From Lathyrus oleraceus (Eukaryota > Streptophyta > Magnoliopsida > Fabales > Fabaceae): a DNA stretch of 64,000 nt. The stretch covers positions 258,337,332-258,401,331 of the forward strand of contig NC_066580.1 in the NCBI RefSeq assembly GCF_024323335.1. Reading direction: 5' to 3'. The position numbers were made by a program, and so were the translations under genes. Position 1 is the first letter of the stretch, and the number at the start of each line of letters is the position of its first letter. This document shows positions 45,813 to 57,824 of the stretch, one piece after another. The notes beneath the pieces were generated by a model. That model was not told the DNA's origin. It saw nothing but the letters and a program-made list of their open reading frames with translations, and did no database searches.

Positions 45813-48800
45813 ATGGAGCATCTAGAGCAAGAGAACAGAGAGGTGAAGGACGAGATCGCCCGCCTGACTGCCATGATGGAGTCAGTTCTTGCTGCTCAAA
45901 GTCAATCTTCTCCAACTCCTCCTGCGAGGACAGTTATTTCAGAGGCGGCTACCTCTACCATGCATGCTGCTACCGCTCATTTTGCGCCCACTATGCCTAC
46001 CGGATTCCCGTGGGGAATGCCGTCCAACTTTATGCCTGAAGGCTTTGTGTCCACTTTTGCTTCCATGCCGGCATCTAGCCCGGCCATGTCCGTGCCACCT
46101 CCCGTTGTGCACACCTTACCTCGTGTAGAGGACACCATTTATCACTCTGAGCCGTCTGAGGGTCCGGATGTCTACGAGAAAATGGATGAAATGAAAGATA
46201 AGTTTCTTGAGTTGTGCAAGGAATTGAAGACGCTAAAGGGTAAGGATTTGTTTGGAAAGAGTGCTGCTGAGTTGTGTTTAGTGCCCAATGTCAAGATCCC
46301 GATGAAGTTCAAAGTGCCTGACTTTGAAAAGTATAAAGGGAATACTTGTCCGCTCAGTCATCTAGTGATGTATGCTCACAAGATGTCTACTCAGACCGAT
46401 AATGATCAACTGTTGATCCATTATTTCCAGGACAGTTTGACCGGTGCTGCGCTCCGTTGGTATATGGGGTTGGATAGTGAAAGCATTCGCACTTTCAATG
46501 AATTGGGAGAGGCTTTTGTCAAGAAGTATAAGTACAACGTGGACATGGCGCCTGATAGAGACCAGCTGAGGTCTATGTCTCAGAAAGATAAAGAGACATT
46601 CAAAGAGTATGCGCAGAGATGGAGGGAATTGGCTGCCCAGATCACTCCTCCTTTGGACGAAAAAGAGATGACAAATATCTTTCTGAAAACTCTGAGTTCA
46701 TTTTATTATGAACGAATGATTGCTAGTGCCCCCAATGACTTTACTGAGATGGTAAACATGGGGATGAGGCTTGAGGAAGGAGTCCGAGAGGGACGTTTGT
46801 CGAAAGATGAAGCATCGTCGAGTAAGCGGTATGGTAGCAGTTTCAGCAAGAAAAAGGATAATAAAGCAAATGGAATAAGCAGTGGGAGGCAGAGGAGGCC
46901 TCAAATCAGAAGGAATCAACCATCTCGTCAACATCACCATCAAGTATCTTCCGTTATCCCTGTGTTTTCTAATCAACAATCAACACCAGTTCAACAACCA
47001 CAACGTCAACAACAACAACAACCGCAACAACGAACAGACACCTACAACAACAACAACACCAACAATCATCATCAACAAAACTTTGAGAGGAAGAAGGTCT
47101 CTTTAGACCCGACTCCTATGTCATATGTAGAATTATACCCATCTTTGGTTCTCAAGAACCTGATCCAACCGAGAAATTCGCCGCAGATTCCATAACCACT
47201 TCCATGGTGGTACAAGCCTGAACTCCATTGTGCTTTTCACCAAGGAGCACCCGGACATGACATTGAGAACTGCTACCCACTCAAGTATGAGGTTCAGAAG
47301 CTTACGAAGAGTGGAATGGTTTCCTTCGAGGACCATGCGCCGAATGTGAAAGAAAATCCGCTACCCACTCATGAGAACTCTTCTGTTAATATGGTGGATG
47401 GTTATCCTGGCGAGTTTAAGGTTTTTGATGTGCATTTTATCTGGAGATCCTTGGTGCAGATGCATAGGGATGTTTGTTTGGTAAGTGATTGTGAACACGA
47501 CCATGACATTTGTGTTATCTATAGTGTTAACCCGAGGGGTTGTGAAGTTGTGAAAAGAGACATCCAGCGACTGATGGATGAAGGCATGATTCAAATTGTT
47601 CAATCCCGTCATGTAGATGACGATGTGAATGTCATAGTGCCCATTTTCAAACAGCCAGAGAGATTGGTAATCCAGTACGACAGCAATAATAGTAACAATG
47701 TCAGTAATAGATCAGTATCGCTGTTGGTTATACGGTTAGCGGGCCCATACCCGTATTCATCTGATAAAGTTGTTTCGTATCAGTATAATGCTACAATGAT
47801 AGAGGGTGGTCAAGAGGTTCCGTTGCCTACCACTAGCTCTGTGGTAAGCATTACTGATGTTACCAAGGTGACCCGCAATGGTCGTGTGTTTGGGCCGGTG
47901 TTCCCAAAGGATAAGGAAGAATCAGTTGTGAGTAATAAGGTAGAAGTTCATGTTGTAGATCCAATTGGTGCTTCAAAGGGTAAGTCTGGTGAATCCAGCA
48001 ATTTGAAGGCTAACGATGATGATGTGGTACTTCGGTTAATCAAGAGAAGTGAGTTCAATATGGTGGAGCAGCTGCTCCAAACCCCCTCAAAAACTCAGTG
48101 TTGTCTCCGCTCATGAATTCTGAAGCGCACAGAGAAGCACTGTAGAGAGTCCTGGGACAAGCTTTTGTAGAACCTGATGAATTCGATCATATTGTGGCTA
48201 AGATCACTTCTTGCAACAATCTTAGCTTCTGTGATGAAGAACTCCCTGAGGAGGGAAGAAATCATAATCTGGCTTTGCACATTTCTATGAATTGCAAAGA
48301 GGATGCTTTGTCAAATGTGCTTGTTGACACCGGGTCATCATTGAATGTGTTGCTGAAGTCAACTCTGTCAAAGTTGTCATATCAAGGAGCGCCTATGAGG
48401 TATAGCGGTGTAATCGTCAAGGCCTTTGACGGTTCGCGCAAGACGGTTATTGGTGAAGTGGACCTTCCAGTTAAGATAGGTCCGAGTGATTTTCAAATCA
48501 CTTTTCAAGTAATGGATATCCACCCAGCCACAGTTGCTTGTTGGGAAGGCCATGGATTCATGAGGCATGAGCTGTTACCTCCACATTACACCAGAAACTC
48601 AAATTCGTGAAAAATGGCAAGCTAGTGATTGTTGGTGGAGAGAAGGTGTTGTTGGTTAGCCACCTGTCATCTTTCTCTTATGTGGAAGCTGAGGATGAGG
48701 TTGGAACTTTGTTCTATGCCTTATCTATTGTTGCTGAAAAGAGAGTTGGGGCACCTATGTCCTCATTAAAAGATGCTAAGAAGATTGTGGAAGAAGGCAA

Positions 48801-49068
48801 TGTTGACCAGTGGGGGCGCATGGTAGAGGTCTCCGACAATAAAGGCAGAACTAATTTGGGGTTCCAGAAAGGTTCATCAACTGCAAGGACTGAAGATATG
48901 CAACTTAGCTTCCGTAGCGAAGGGTTCATTCATGGAAATGAACAACACTTAGCTGCTGTGCTAGAGGATGACGAAGAGGAAGACTACACCAATTTTGTGA
49001 CGCATGGAAAGGCTTGCAACAATTGGATTATTGTCGATGTTCCTGTTATTTTGCATCGATCTAAGTAA
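45813..49068 (+). pseudogene. gag-pro: E2 gag-pro, broken by one stop and frameshifts
   Basis: ATG at 45813. The gag region has KFKVPDFEKYKGN, DSLTGAALRWYM and FKEYAQRWRE (about 46290-46750), then a Gln/Asn-rich tail. TAA at 47193-47195 interrupts the frame, which then continues with a C-X2-H-X5-H-X4-C motif (47229-47273) to 48116. A frameshift near 48090 leads to 48194-48610 with protease DTG at 48326-48334. Another near 48600 leads to 48607-49068. The last TAA overlaps the intron donor. The protein matches E1 gag-pro across its length. Confidence 0.9.
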
Positions 49069-49319
49069 TTGCTTTTATATGTTTTAAAATCCTTCTCCCA
49101 TGCCTAAGGGAGAAATGAACATTGTTTTGGCATTTTCAAATTGATCATTAATAAAATTAATTTTATTCATCCACATCTATGATGTCTTGTTTTTACTTTT
49201 TGTTTTATTCTGAAAATGGTAATCACAAAAAACATAAATAAACAATATAATTGCCCATCTGCATAATATTTGGTCATAAATTCACTTCTCTAAAATCAAA
49301 ATATCAAATCATTATGCAG
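49065..49319 (+). other. E2 gag-pro/pol intron (255 bp)
   Basis: The donor is GTAATT at 49065 and the acceptor ATTATGCAG ends at 49319. The gag-pro stop TAA (49066-49068) lies inside the donor. Removing 49065-49319 joins gag-pro to pol in frame: two bases before the donor plus the first base after the acceptor complete one codon, and pol follows at 49321. E1 has the same arrangement. Confidence 0.88.
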
Positions 49320-52300
49320 GTTGGTTCCTAACCCCATTGAATACAATTATCCTTCTCCTTCTCCGAATTTTGAATTCCCTGTGTTTGAGGCCGAGGAGGA
49401 AAGTGATGTAGAAATGAGTGATGGATTATCTCGTCTTCTTGAGCAAGATGAAAAGACCATTCAGCCGTTCGAAGAGCAGATTGAGCTTGTCAACTTGGGT
49501 TCTGAGGATGATGTGAAGGAAGTCAAGATTGGGTCTCACCTGTGTTCAGATGTCAAGAAGGGGTTGATTGATCTTCTTCGAGAGTATTCAGATGTGTTTG
49601 CTTGGTCCTATCAAGACATGCCTGGTTTGAATGCTGAGATTGTGGAGCATAGATTGCCGTTGAAGCCAGAATGCCCGCCAATCAAGTAGAAGTTGAGAAG
49701 AACACATCCTGATATGGCAGTGATGATCAAAGAGGAAATGCAGAAGCAGATTGACGTTGGTTTCCTTGTAACCTCTGAGTATCCGTAATGGGTGGCTAAT
49801 ATTGTGCATGTGCCAAAAAAAAGATGGAAAAGTATGCATGTGTGTCGATTATAGAGATTTGAACAAAGCCAGTCCAAAAGATGATTTCCCTCTGCCACAC
49901 ATTGATATGTTGGTAGGAAATACTGCTAAATTCAAAGTCTTTTCGTTTATGGATGGATTTTACGGATACAATCAGATCAAGATGGCACCCAAAGATATGG
50001 AGAAGACCACATTCATTACACCTTAGAGAACATTCTATTATAGAGTGACGCCTTTCGATCTAAAGAATGTTGGTGCAACTTACCAGAGAGCAACGACTAC
50101 TCTCTTTCATGATATGATGCACAAAGAGATTGAAGTATATGTCAATGACATGATTTCTAAATCAATTGATGAAGAGGAACACATTGAGCATTTGTTGAAG
50201 TTATTCCAGCGTTTGAGGAAGTATAAACTCCAATTGAATCCCAATAAATGTACTTTTAGTGTTCGTTCTGGTAAGTTGTTGGGCTTTATTGTCAGTGAGA
50301 AGGGTATTGAAGTTGATCCTGCCAAGGTCAAAGCAATACAAGAGATGCATGCGCCCAAAACTGAGAAGCAAGTCAGGGGTTTTCTCGGCCGCTTGAATTA
50401 TATTTCCATATTCATTTCCCACATGACTGCCATGTATGCGCCTATATTCAAGCTTATTCAGAAAGATCAGTCTTGTGATTAGACCGAAGACTACCAGAAA
50501 GCTTTTGACAGTATCAAGGAATATTTGCTTGAACCTCCGATTTTGTCTCCACCTGTTGAAGGAAGACCGTTGATCATGTATTTGACTGTGCTTGAAGATA
50601 GTATGGGTTGTGTCCTCGGTCAGCAAGATGAGACTGGAAAGAAAGAATTTGTGATTTACTACCTCGGTAAGAAGTTCACCGACTGTGAGACTCGGTATTC
50701 TATGCTTGAGAAGATTTGTTGGGCATTGGCTTGGGCTGCTAATCGTTTACGTTAGTATATGTTGAATCATACCACTTGGTTGATATCCAAAATGGATCTA
50801 ATCAAGTATATATTTGAGAAACATGCTTTAACTAGGAGGATTGCCCGTTGGCAGATGTTGTTATCAGAGTATGATATGGAATACCGATCTCAGAAAGCGA
50901 TCAAAGGTAGTATCTTGGTTGACCATTTGGCTCACTAACCAATTGAAGATTACCAGTCAGTGCAATATGACTTTCCGGATGAAGAGATTTTGTACTTGAA
51001 ATGAAAGATTGTGATGAACCATTGCTTGAAGAAGGGCCAGAACATGGTTCCCGTTGGGGCATGGTATTTGATAGAGCTGTTAATCAATATGGAAATGGCA
51101 TCGGAGCAGTGATCATTACTCCTCAACACACGCATCTACCATTTACAACTAGATTGACTTTCAAGTGTACAAACAATATGGCAGAATATGAAGCTTGCAT
51201 TATGGGGCTTGAAGAGGCCATGAATCTCAAAATCAAGTATTTGTATGTCTTCGGAGACCCAGCTTTGGTGGTGAATCAGATCAAAGGTGAATCGGAGACA
51301 AATCAACCCGACTTAATACCATATAGAGATTATGCGAGGAGGATTTCAACTTTCTTTACAAAAGTTGAGTTTCATCATATCCCTCGAGATGAAAACCGGA
51401 TGACAGATGCTCTTGCAACGTTGGCATCAATGATTATGGTAAAGTATTGGAATGGAGTTCCCAATTTTTCTGCGATGCGTCTTGATAGGCCAGTTCATGT
51501 GTTTGCTACTGAAGAGATCAAAGACGAGAAGTCGTGGTATTACGACATCAAATGTTTCCTCGAAAGTCAAATTTACTCGCCTTGGGCATCTGTGAAAGAT
51601 AAGAAGACTTTGAGAAGATTAGCCAGTAATTTCTACTTGAATGGTGATGTACTGTACAAGAGAAACTTTGACATGGTTTTGCTTAGATGTGTGGATAGAC
51701 ACGAAGCAGACTTGTTGATGACTGAAGTGCATGAAGGTTCCTTTGGTACTCATTCTAATAGACATGCAATGACGAAGAAGATGTTGCGAGCAGGTTAATA
51801 TTGGCTGACAATGGAATCTGATTATTGCAAATTTGTGAAGAAGTGCCACAAGTGTCAAATTTATGCTGATAAGATTCATGTTCCTCCGACACTTTTGAAT
51901 GTTATCTCTTCCCCATGGCCCTTCTCCATGTGGGGGAATTGATATGATTGGGATGATTGAACCCAAAGCTTCAAATGGACATCGTTTCATTTTGGTGGCA
52001 ATTGACTATTTCACAAAATGGGTTGAAGCGGCATCATACGCAAATGTAACCAAGCAAGTTGTTGTAAGTTTTATCAAGAATCAGATCATATGCCGTTATG
52101 GTGTGCCAAGTAAGATCATTACTGATAATGGATCGAACTTGAATAACAATATGGTGGAAGCTCTTTGTAAATACTTCAAGATTGCACATCATAATTCTTC
52201 TCCCTATAGACCCAAGATGAATGGGACTGTTGAAGCTGCGAACAAAAACATTAAGAAGATTATTCAGAAGATGGTTGTCACGTATAAGGATTGGCATGAG

Positions 52301-52783
52301 ATGCTCCCATTTGCTTTGCATGGGTATCGTACATTCATCCGCACTTCAATAGGGGTAACCCTTTTCTCACTTGTGTATGGTATGGAAGCAGTGCTCCCCG
52401 TAGAGGTTGATATTCCTTCATTGTGTATGCTCATGGAAGCCAAGTTGACTGAGGTTGAATGGTGTCAGACCAGGTTTGATCAGCTGAATTTGATTGAAGA
52501 GAAGAGATTGACTGCCATGTGTCATGGTCAGTTATATCAGCAGAGGATAAAGAAAGCTTTTGATAAGAAGGTCAAACCTCGTGTGTTCAGGGAAGGTGAC
52601 CTTGTGCTCAAGAAGATTCTATCGTTCAAACCAGATTCTAGGGGAAAATGGAATCCTAATTATGAAGGCCCATATATTGGTAAGAGAGCCTTTTCAGGCG
52701 ACGCTTTGATTCTTACAACTATGGATGGTAAAGAGTTCACTCGTCTTGTGAACGCAGATGCAGTCAAGAAATACTCCGCCTAA
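49320..52783 (+). pseudogene. pol: E2 Pol, broken by many stops; RT motif reads YVND
   Basis: It is collinear with the E1 Pol. Segments are 49321-49689 (N-terminus with WSYQDMPG), 49802-50026 and 50045-50482 (RT), 50525-50755 (RNase H), 51001-51798 (archaeal-type RNase H, then the integrase zinc finger begins) and 51899-52783 (integrase with GIDMIG, IITDNGS, NGTVEAANKN and GMEAV, so D-D-E is kept). Stops are near 49687, 49786, 50024, 50480, 50753, 50936 and 51796, with frameshifts near 49815 (an A-run), 51000 and 51935. The RT catalytic motif is YVND at 50138-50149 instead of YVDD, which alone should abolish activity. Confidence 0.92.
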
Positions 52784-52920
52784 AAAGAAAAGAACAACTC
52801 GCTAAGTTGAAAACCCGAAAGGGAGGCTTAGGCAAAAATGAGCGTCTCAGTGGATTGAAAACTCGAAAAGGCGATCCAGGCAAAAATTAGAGACATAAAA
52901 ACAGAAAAATTTCCCGATAA
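52784..52920 (+). other. E2 post-pol conserved module
   Basis: GTTGAAAACCCGAAAGGGAG, CTTAGGCAAAAATGAG, GTCTCAGTGGATTGAAAAC, TCGAAAAGGCGATCCAGG and CAAAAATTAG follow the pol stop. CCC-GAAA-GGG lies at 52814-52823. The second copy of the hairpin is mutated. Confidence 0.75.
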
Positions 52921-54426
52921 TTTGAGTACCCCACCTTGGGGAAAATTATGCAAAAATTAGGGATTATGGCAAGTAACTGCAGTCTGTTGATCGTCCAGCT
53001 TTGGAGAGATTTTGTTAAGCACAAGGGTTGACGTTGATTCATCATCCCAGTAGCGGTCAAGAGCACAGTGGATATCAAGAGTTGGTAGAAGGACTAAGGA
53101 TCATTTCTATTCAATGTAACCCTTTTCCATGTAAATTACCATTTTCAACTTTGTAAAAATCTATGGAGTCTTGTCATTTACAGACTACCATCCCATTGAA
53201 TAAAGTTGAGCTTTTGCCTAATTATTTCTACTCTTATTTACTTCAGCCAATAGTTTAAATTTTATTATGATCATTTTGGAAATTTAAATTTTCTAATCAA
53301 AATCATTTTTTTCTTAAAATATATAAAAACAAGAAATTTGTCAAAGCAATTAAAAGGAAGTATCAACAGCACTTCAAAGAATGGCAAGTCCTTAAGTGCT
53401 AAACATCAGAGGTTCCCCAAGCAGTTAACCCTTCGGGTATCCCTAGTCGTTTGTGTTGATTCGATTCCCCTGCGAAGTGTTTGTTCCCTAGCGGAGTTCT
53501 GATTCTTTTTCCCAACTAAGTTGGTTGATTCAGTACCTTGCGGCGTGTTATTTCTCGGCAATGTTTCTATTTTCCCCAACAGGGTCGATGCTTCAGCAGA
53601 GTAAGACATTTTCCCAGTAGATCGCATTGGTTTCCCCACCAGTCGCCATCCGACTCACTCCCAGTCAGAGTTTCCTCCTGGTTTCTGAGCAGCTGTTTTG
53701 TGTTTATCTTTTGTATGGTTGTCTCTCATTTAATATGGCGTAGACCTAAAATTCCTTGCAGACTCGATAATTTCGCCTCTCCTCAGTAGAACTCCTCCCT
53801 CGGCTAGATTTGAGCCTTTGGTTTATTGATTTCTCTGTTCTCCAGCAGTTGTCTCCCTCTTTTTCGTGGATTGACCGAGGATTGTACCGATGATTCAATT
53901 TCTTTTCGACACCTTTGTATCCTTTGTGATCGTTTTGTCAGCATAATCATCATATACATATACATTCATATAATTTCATAATTGCATATTTTGCATATCC
54001 GATTAACTTGTTGATTTGAGATTCTCATTCTCTGTATGGTGGTACTTTATCCCCATACAAAGTTCGGTGTCTGTCCTCCCTCAATTGTAGAGCGTTAGCC
54101 CCTTAAGCAGAAAGACTTTAACCTTTCTCCTCTTCCCCACTGAGTTGTTCCTCGTGGATGATTATTACTTCGGTTTCCTTTCCAGTTGTTTATCTGGATG
54201 GAATCACTCCCCTTGAGTTATATCCTCATTGGGTTGAGTCTTGATTGATTGTTTCTATCTAGCTTTTACCTAGATAGATGCTTCAAGTCTCCTAAGAGTT
54301 TATTGCCCAGTAACTGGTAATATTCTTCTTAGCTTGCAGTTTGTTACTTCTTGCCCAATACCCGACAAAAGTACCCCCGTTTTTCTCCTCAGTAGAGTCC
54401 CTAGTGGATCTATTCCCCAGAAAGTA
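52921..54426 (+). other. E2 3' UTR, proximal part
   Basis: Noncoding. Scattered TCCCCAGCAGAG-like motifs appear, for example near 53573, 53591-53602, 53778 and 54385-54398. No gene is supported. Confidence 0.7.
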
Positions 54427-55060
54427 TATCCTTGATATGTTCATCCTAACCATTGACGGATATCCTTCTCTCCCCTACCTGAGTTTATCCTTGATATGTT
54501 CATCCTAACCGATGACAGATACTCTCACCTTCGGTACTCTACCCAGTAAAAAGGTAATTGTAATCCCTATGCTTGTTCTCCAGAGAGTTAATCCTTGATA
54601 TGTTCATTCTAACCGATGACGGGTTTTCTCTTTGATGGTCTTCTATCTAGCATTCGATAGATGTAATTCCTACTTTTTGTTCAGTTGGTTTATCCTTGAT
54701 ATGTTCATCTTAACCGATGACGGGTATCCTCCTTGACATTTCCCAGGTAAGTCTATCCTTGATATGTTCATCTTAACCGATGACGGATTTTCTTCCCTGT
54801 TGAGTTTATCCTTGATATGTTCATCCTAACCGATGATGGATACTCTCACCTTTGGTTTTCTACCCAGTAACTGGTAGTTGTAAATCCTTTTTTCTGCAGT
54901 TTTCCCCAGCAAGGCTATTCTTACCCAGTAACCGGTAATGAATGCTCCCTTATGTTGGTGCCCAGCAAGTCATCCTTGATATGTTCATCCTAACCGATGA
55001 CGAATGTTCCCTCTGTCAGATCTTTATTATCTCCTCACCCAATAACAGGTAGTAGATAAT
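54427..55060 (+). repeat. Dispersed-tandem repeat in E2 3' UTR, seven copies
   Basis: The core TATCCTTGATATGTTCATCC then TAACCGATGACGG begins near 54427, 54486, 54590, 54691, 54753, 54807 and 54972. Spacing is 46-165 bp. Between copies lies a second motif, TACCCAGTAACTGGTAA (near 54310, 54540, 54861, 54922 and 55037). The two alternate irregularly. Confidence 0.9.
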
Positions 55061-55550
55061 AGATTTCTGCTCCTCTTGTGTGGAAGTTTATTTCTTCCCC
55101 AGTTGAGTCGAGTGCGCATTTCCTTAGTGAAATCGCTTTTCCTGCATGTTTCAAGTACTTCAATTTTATCCTGACTTACTCGTATCCCCTACAGATGTTG
55201 TTGTTTCCCCGATTGAGTCTTTCCATGTTTGTATGGAATTCCTCAAGTCCCCCAGTAGTTTTAAGTTGTAGCCTGGCCTAAGCATAACTCCTTTTCCCCC
55301 TAGAGTCTTTGTCTCCCTAGTGAGTTTTCCTTACAGAATACATTATACTCCGGTGGACTTTTGGTCTCTCTGATTTCTTTTTCTTTTGTGGCAATATTTC
55401 CCCACAGAGCATTAACTTTTGCATTCATATCATACGCATCATGAGGTCTCTTATGGACCGAAATTTGTTTCTATATGTTGTTATTTAAGCCCATTCTACT
55501 GAGTCGACATGAAGATTTTAACCTTCGCCTCCTCAGTTATAATGTCCTTA
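55061..55550 (+). other. E2 3' UTR, distal part
   Basis: T-rich noncoding sequence with weak CCCCAGT/CCCCACAG motifs. No gene. Confidence 0.6.
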
Positions 55551-55562
55551 AATAGGGGCAGT
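55551..55562 (+). promoter_or_regulatory. E2 polypurine tract
   Basis: AATAGGGGCAGT directly precedes the 3' LTR start at 55563. Confidence 0.88.
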
Positions 55563-57077
55563 TGTAAGACCCCAATTTTGACCCTAAGATCCCTCATGCA
55601 ATTTCATCATAAGCATTAGCATTGGGATCATACCTTGGCATCCTCCTTACCCCTCTTTCATTGGGTTTATTTTGGGAGAAATCACCAAGAACTATATGAT
55701 TGTATCATACTTGTATATCATCATTTACTGACCAAAATACAAAAATATGTCTTTGCATTTGCCTAACTCCTTTGTAGGTAGGGCATGATCTCCATTGATC
55801 TATCAAGTTCATATCTAGGGTTTGAGACCCTCATGACAAAAAGCACAATAATGAATTGATCCAAGAATGGTTATAAGCATCATATATGAGTTCCATTGAT
55901 TCCTACATGTTATATTGATCAATTTTTCTTCAAGAGTTTGAGGGTGATTTGCCTTGGAAACCCTAGTTTGACTGGGTATCTTGAGTAACTTCTCCAACAA
56001 GCTATCTTACCATTTGATCAAATTTCTCAAGGCACACTTCAAAATTTATCATCCTATGCATATATGATCTACCATGAGCCAAAAAAGTCAAAAGAATTGA
56101 AGGTTAGCAAGTTGGTTGATGGTGGTTGGCCAGATGAATTCATCTGATCAAAACTGGGTCTCCCTAGACCCTATCTCCTACAATTTACACCATATGGAAA
56201 TGATTCCAAGAGAAATGTTACTCTAAATGCCATTCCAAAAAACTTTAATGTTGAGACCTAGAGCTAGTTTTACTTGGAAAATCATTTTCTATGTTGAAAC
56301 ATTATAGGTCATTTTGTCTAAACCCTAATTTGAAAGTCAACTTCCCAAGGCCATAACTTGCTCAATTTTTATGAGATGAAATATTTCCTAGTTGCACAAT
56401 CAAATTCAAGATGTCTACTTCAACTTTTATGTTTAGAGTGAAAGCAAATTCAACTTTTATGAGCATGTGATATGAGGTTACATTATAGGTCATTTTTGAC
56501 CTATACCATTGAACAAGTGATTTTTCCAAACTTCAAAAATGCATAACTTTATCTTTCCAAATCCAAATGACATGAAATTGGTGATCATTTTTAAGGTCTT
56601 TTAAATATCTACAACTTTGATATAGACACTATTCTCATTTAAAGCTCACATAAAAAGTTAAGCAAGGTGGAATATTGAGATATATGGCTTGACACTTAGA
56701 AAAAATTTCAACATGTTGAAATTTCCAAACTTCCACCTCAAAATTCTCCATGTTCTAAGCACCAAATGAAAAAATGTTGAACATGAAAGTTGTTCCTCTT
56801 GATCTAACCTTTCCAAAAAGTCTAATTTTATCCCTTTTGGACAAGATTTGCTAGGGTTGCGCATGGCTTGAACATGGCATCATCATTTGGCAAAAATCAA
56901 ACTTCAAGCTTCCATGTACAATTGCCTAGCACTCCAATTTGATTTCAGACTTGTTCACACTCAATTATGGATCAAATGGAATGATCTCATGGGCATGTAC
57001 ACGCCCATGCATACATGCATCACTTATTGCCAATTTTGGAAACTCAATTGTAAGGTGTAAATATCATGTGATTCACC

Positions 57078-57085
57078 TATAAATA
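57078..57085 (+). promoter_or_regulatory. TATA box of E2 3' LTR
   Basis: TATAAATA, same setting as 39937-39944. Confidence 0.65.
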
Positions 57086-57776
57086 GAGCACCATATGCTC
57101 ATAATTAAGGACTCCTTCGCACCAGCTTTGATCCCAAACACCAAACCCTTCCATTTGAGAGGATAATCTTGAGAATTTCCTTTGGAAATTGAGCTTGAAT
57201 CTCACTATTTTGAGATTCAAAACTCCAGGGATCCAAGACCTTTTGTGCATTCTAATCTACTTCTGCAAGCATCCTGAGCAAGATCAAGCATGAGCCAAAG
57301 CAAGAACAAGTGAAGCCAGACCTGCATTGAAGGTATTTTCCAGAAAATTTCATCTCTTCGATTCTCTCTCAATTCCACTCAATTCTCTTGGATCTTTGGT
57401 TGTCTGAAGTCCTACCAATGTGGCAAGAAGATTGAGTTGCTTAGAGGTCAAATCGAAGCAACTCAGTTGACACACCTCAAAATCCAACTCCTCATATCTT
57501 TCTATATATGTGGAGTTAGTTAAAATTGAGGTCAGATTCGTGCTCTACGCCAATTTTTCTTTCAGATCATGTCCTCCTTTTTCATTTTCTTGATGGTGAT
57601 GAGTGAACCAGTCCGGCCAGGGTCACCGAAGAAGATGACCGACCTTTGGACTCCGACGATGCGCTGGAAGTGTTCAGAGCCATTGATCTGGTTCAAATTG
57701 TTTTAATCTCATGCGTTTGTTCTGATTACCATCCCTGTGGCACATTGACTTAAGTCCACGGTGGAAAGCACGCTGA

Positions 57777-57824
57777 GGACCACTTGATCTGCCACCTTAA
57801 TTAATGAGGGAGATCAAGTGCTCC
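57777..57824 (+). other. Long hairpin in E2 3' LTR
   Basis: GGACCACTTGATC (57777-57789) pairs with GATCAAGTGCTCC (57812-57824). One mismatch arose after insertion. Confidence 0.88.
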
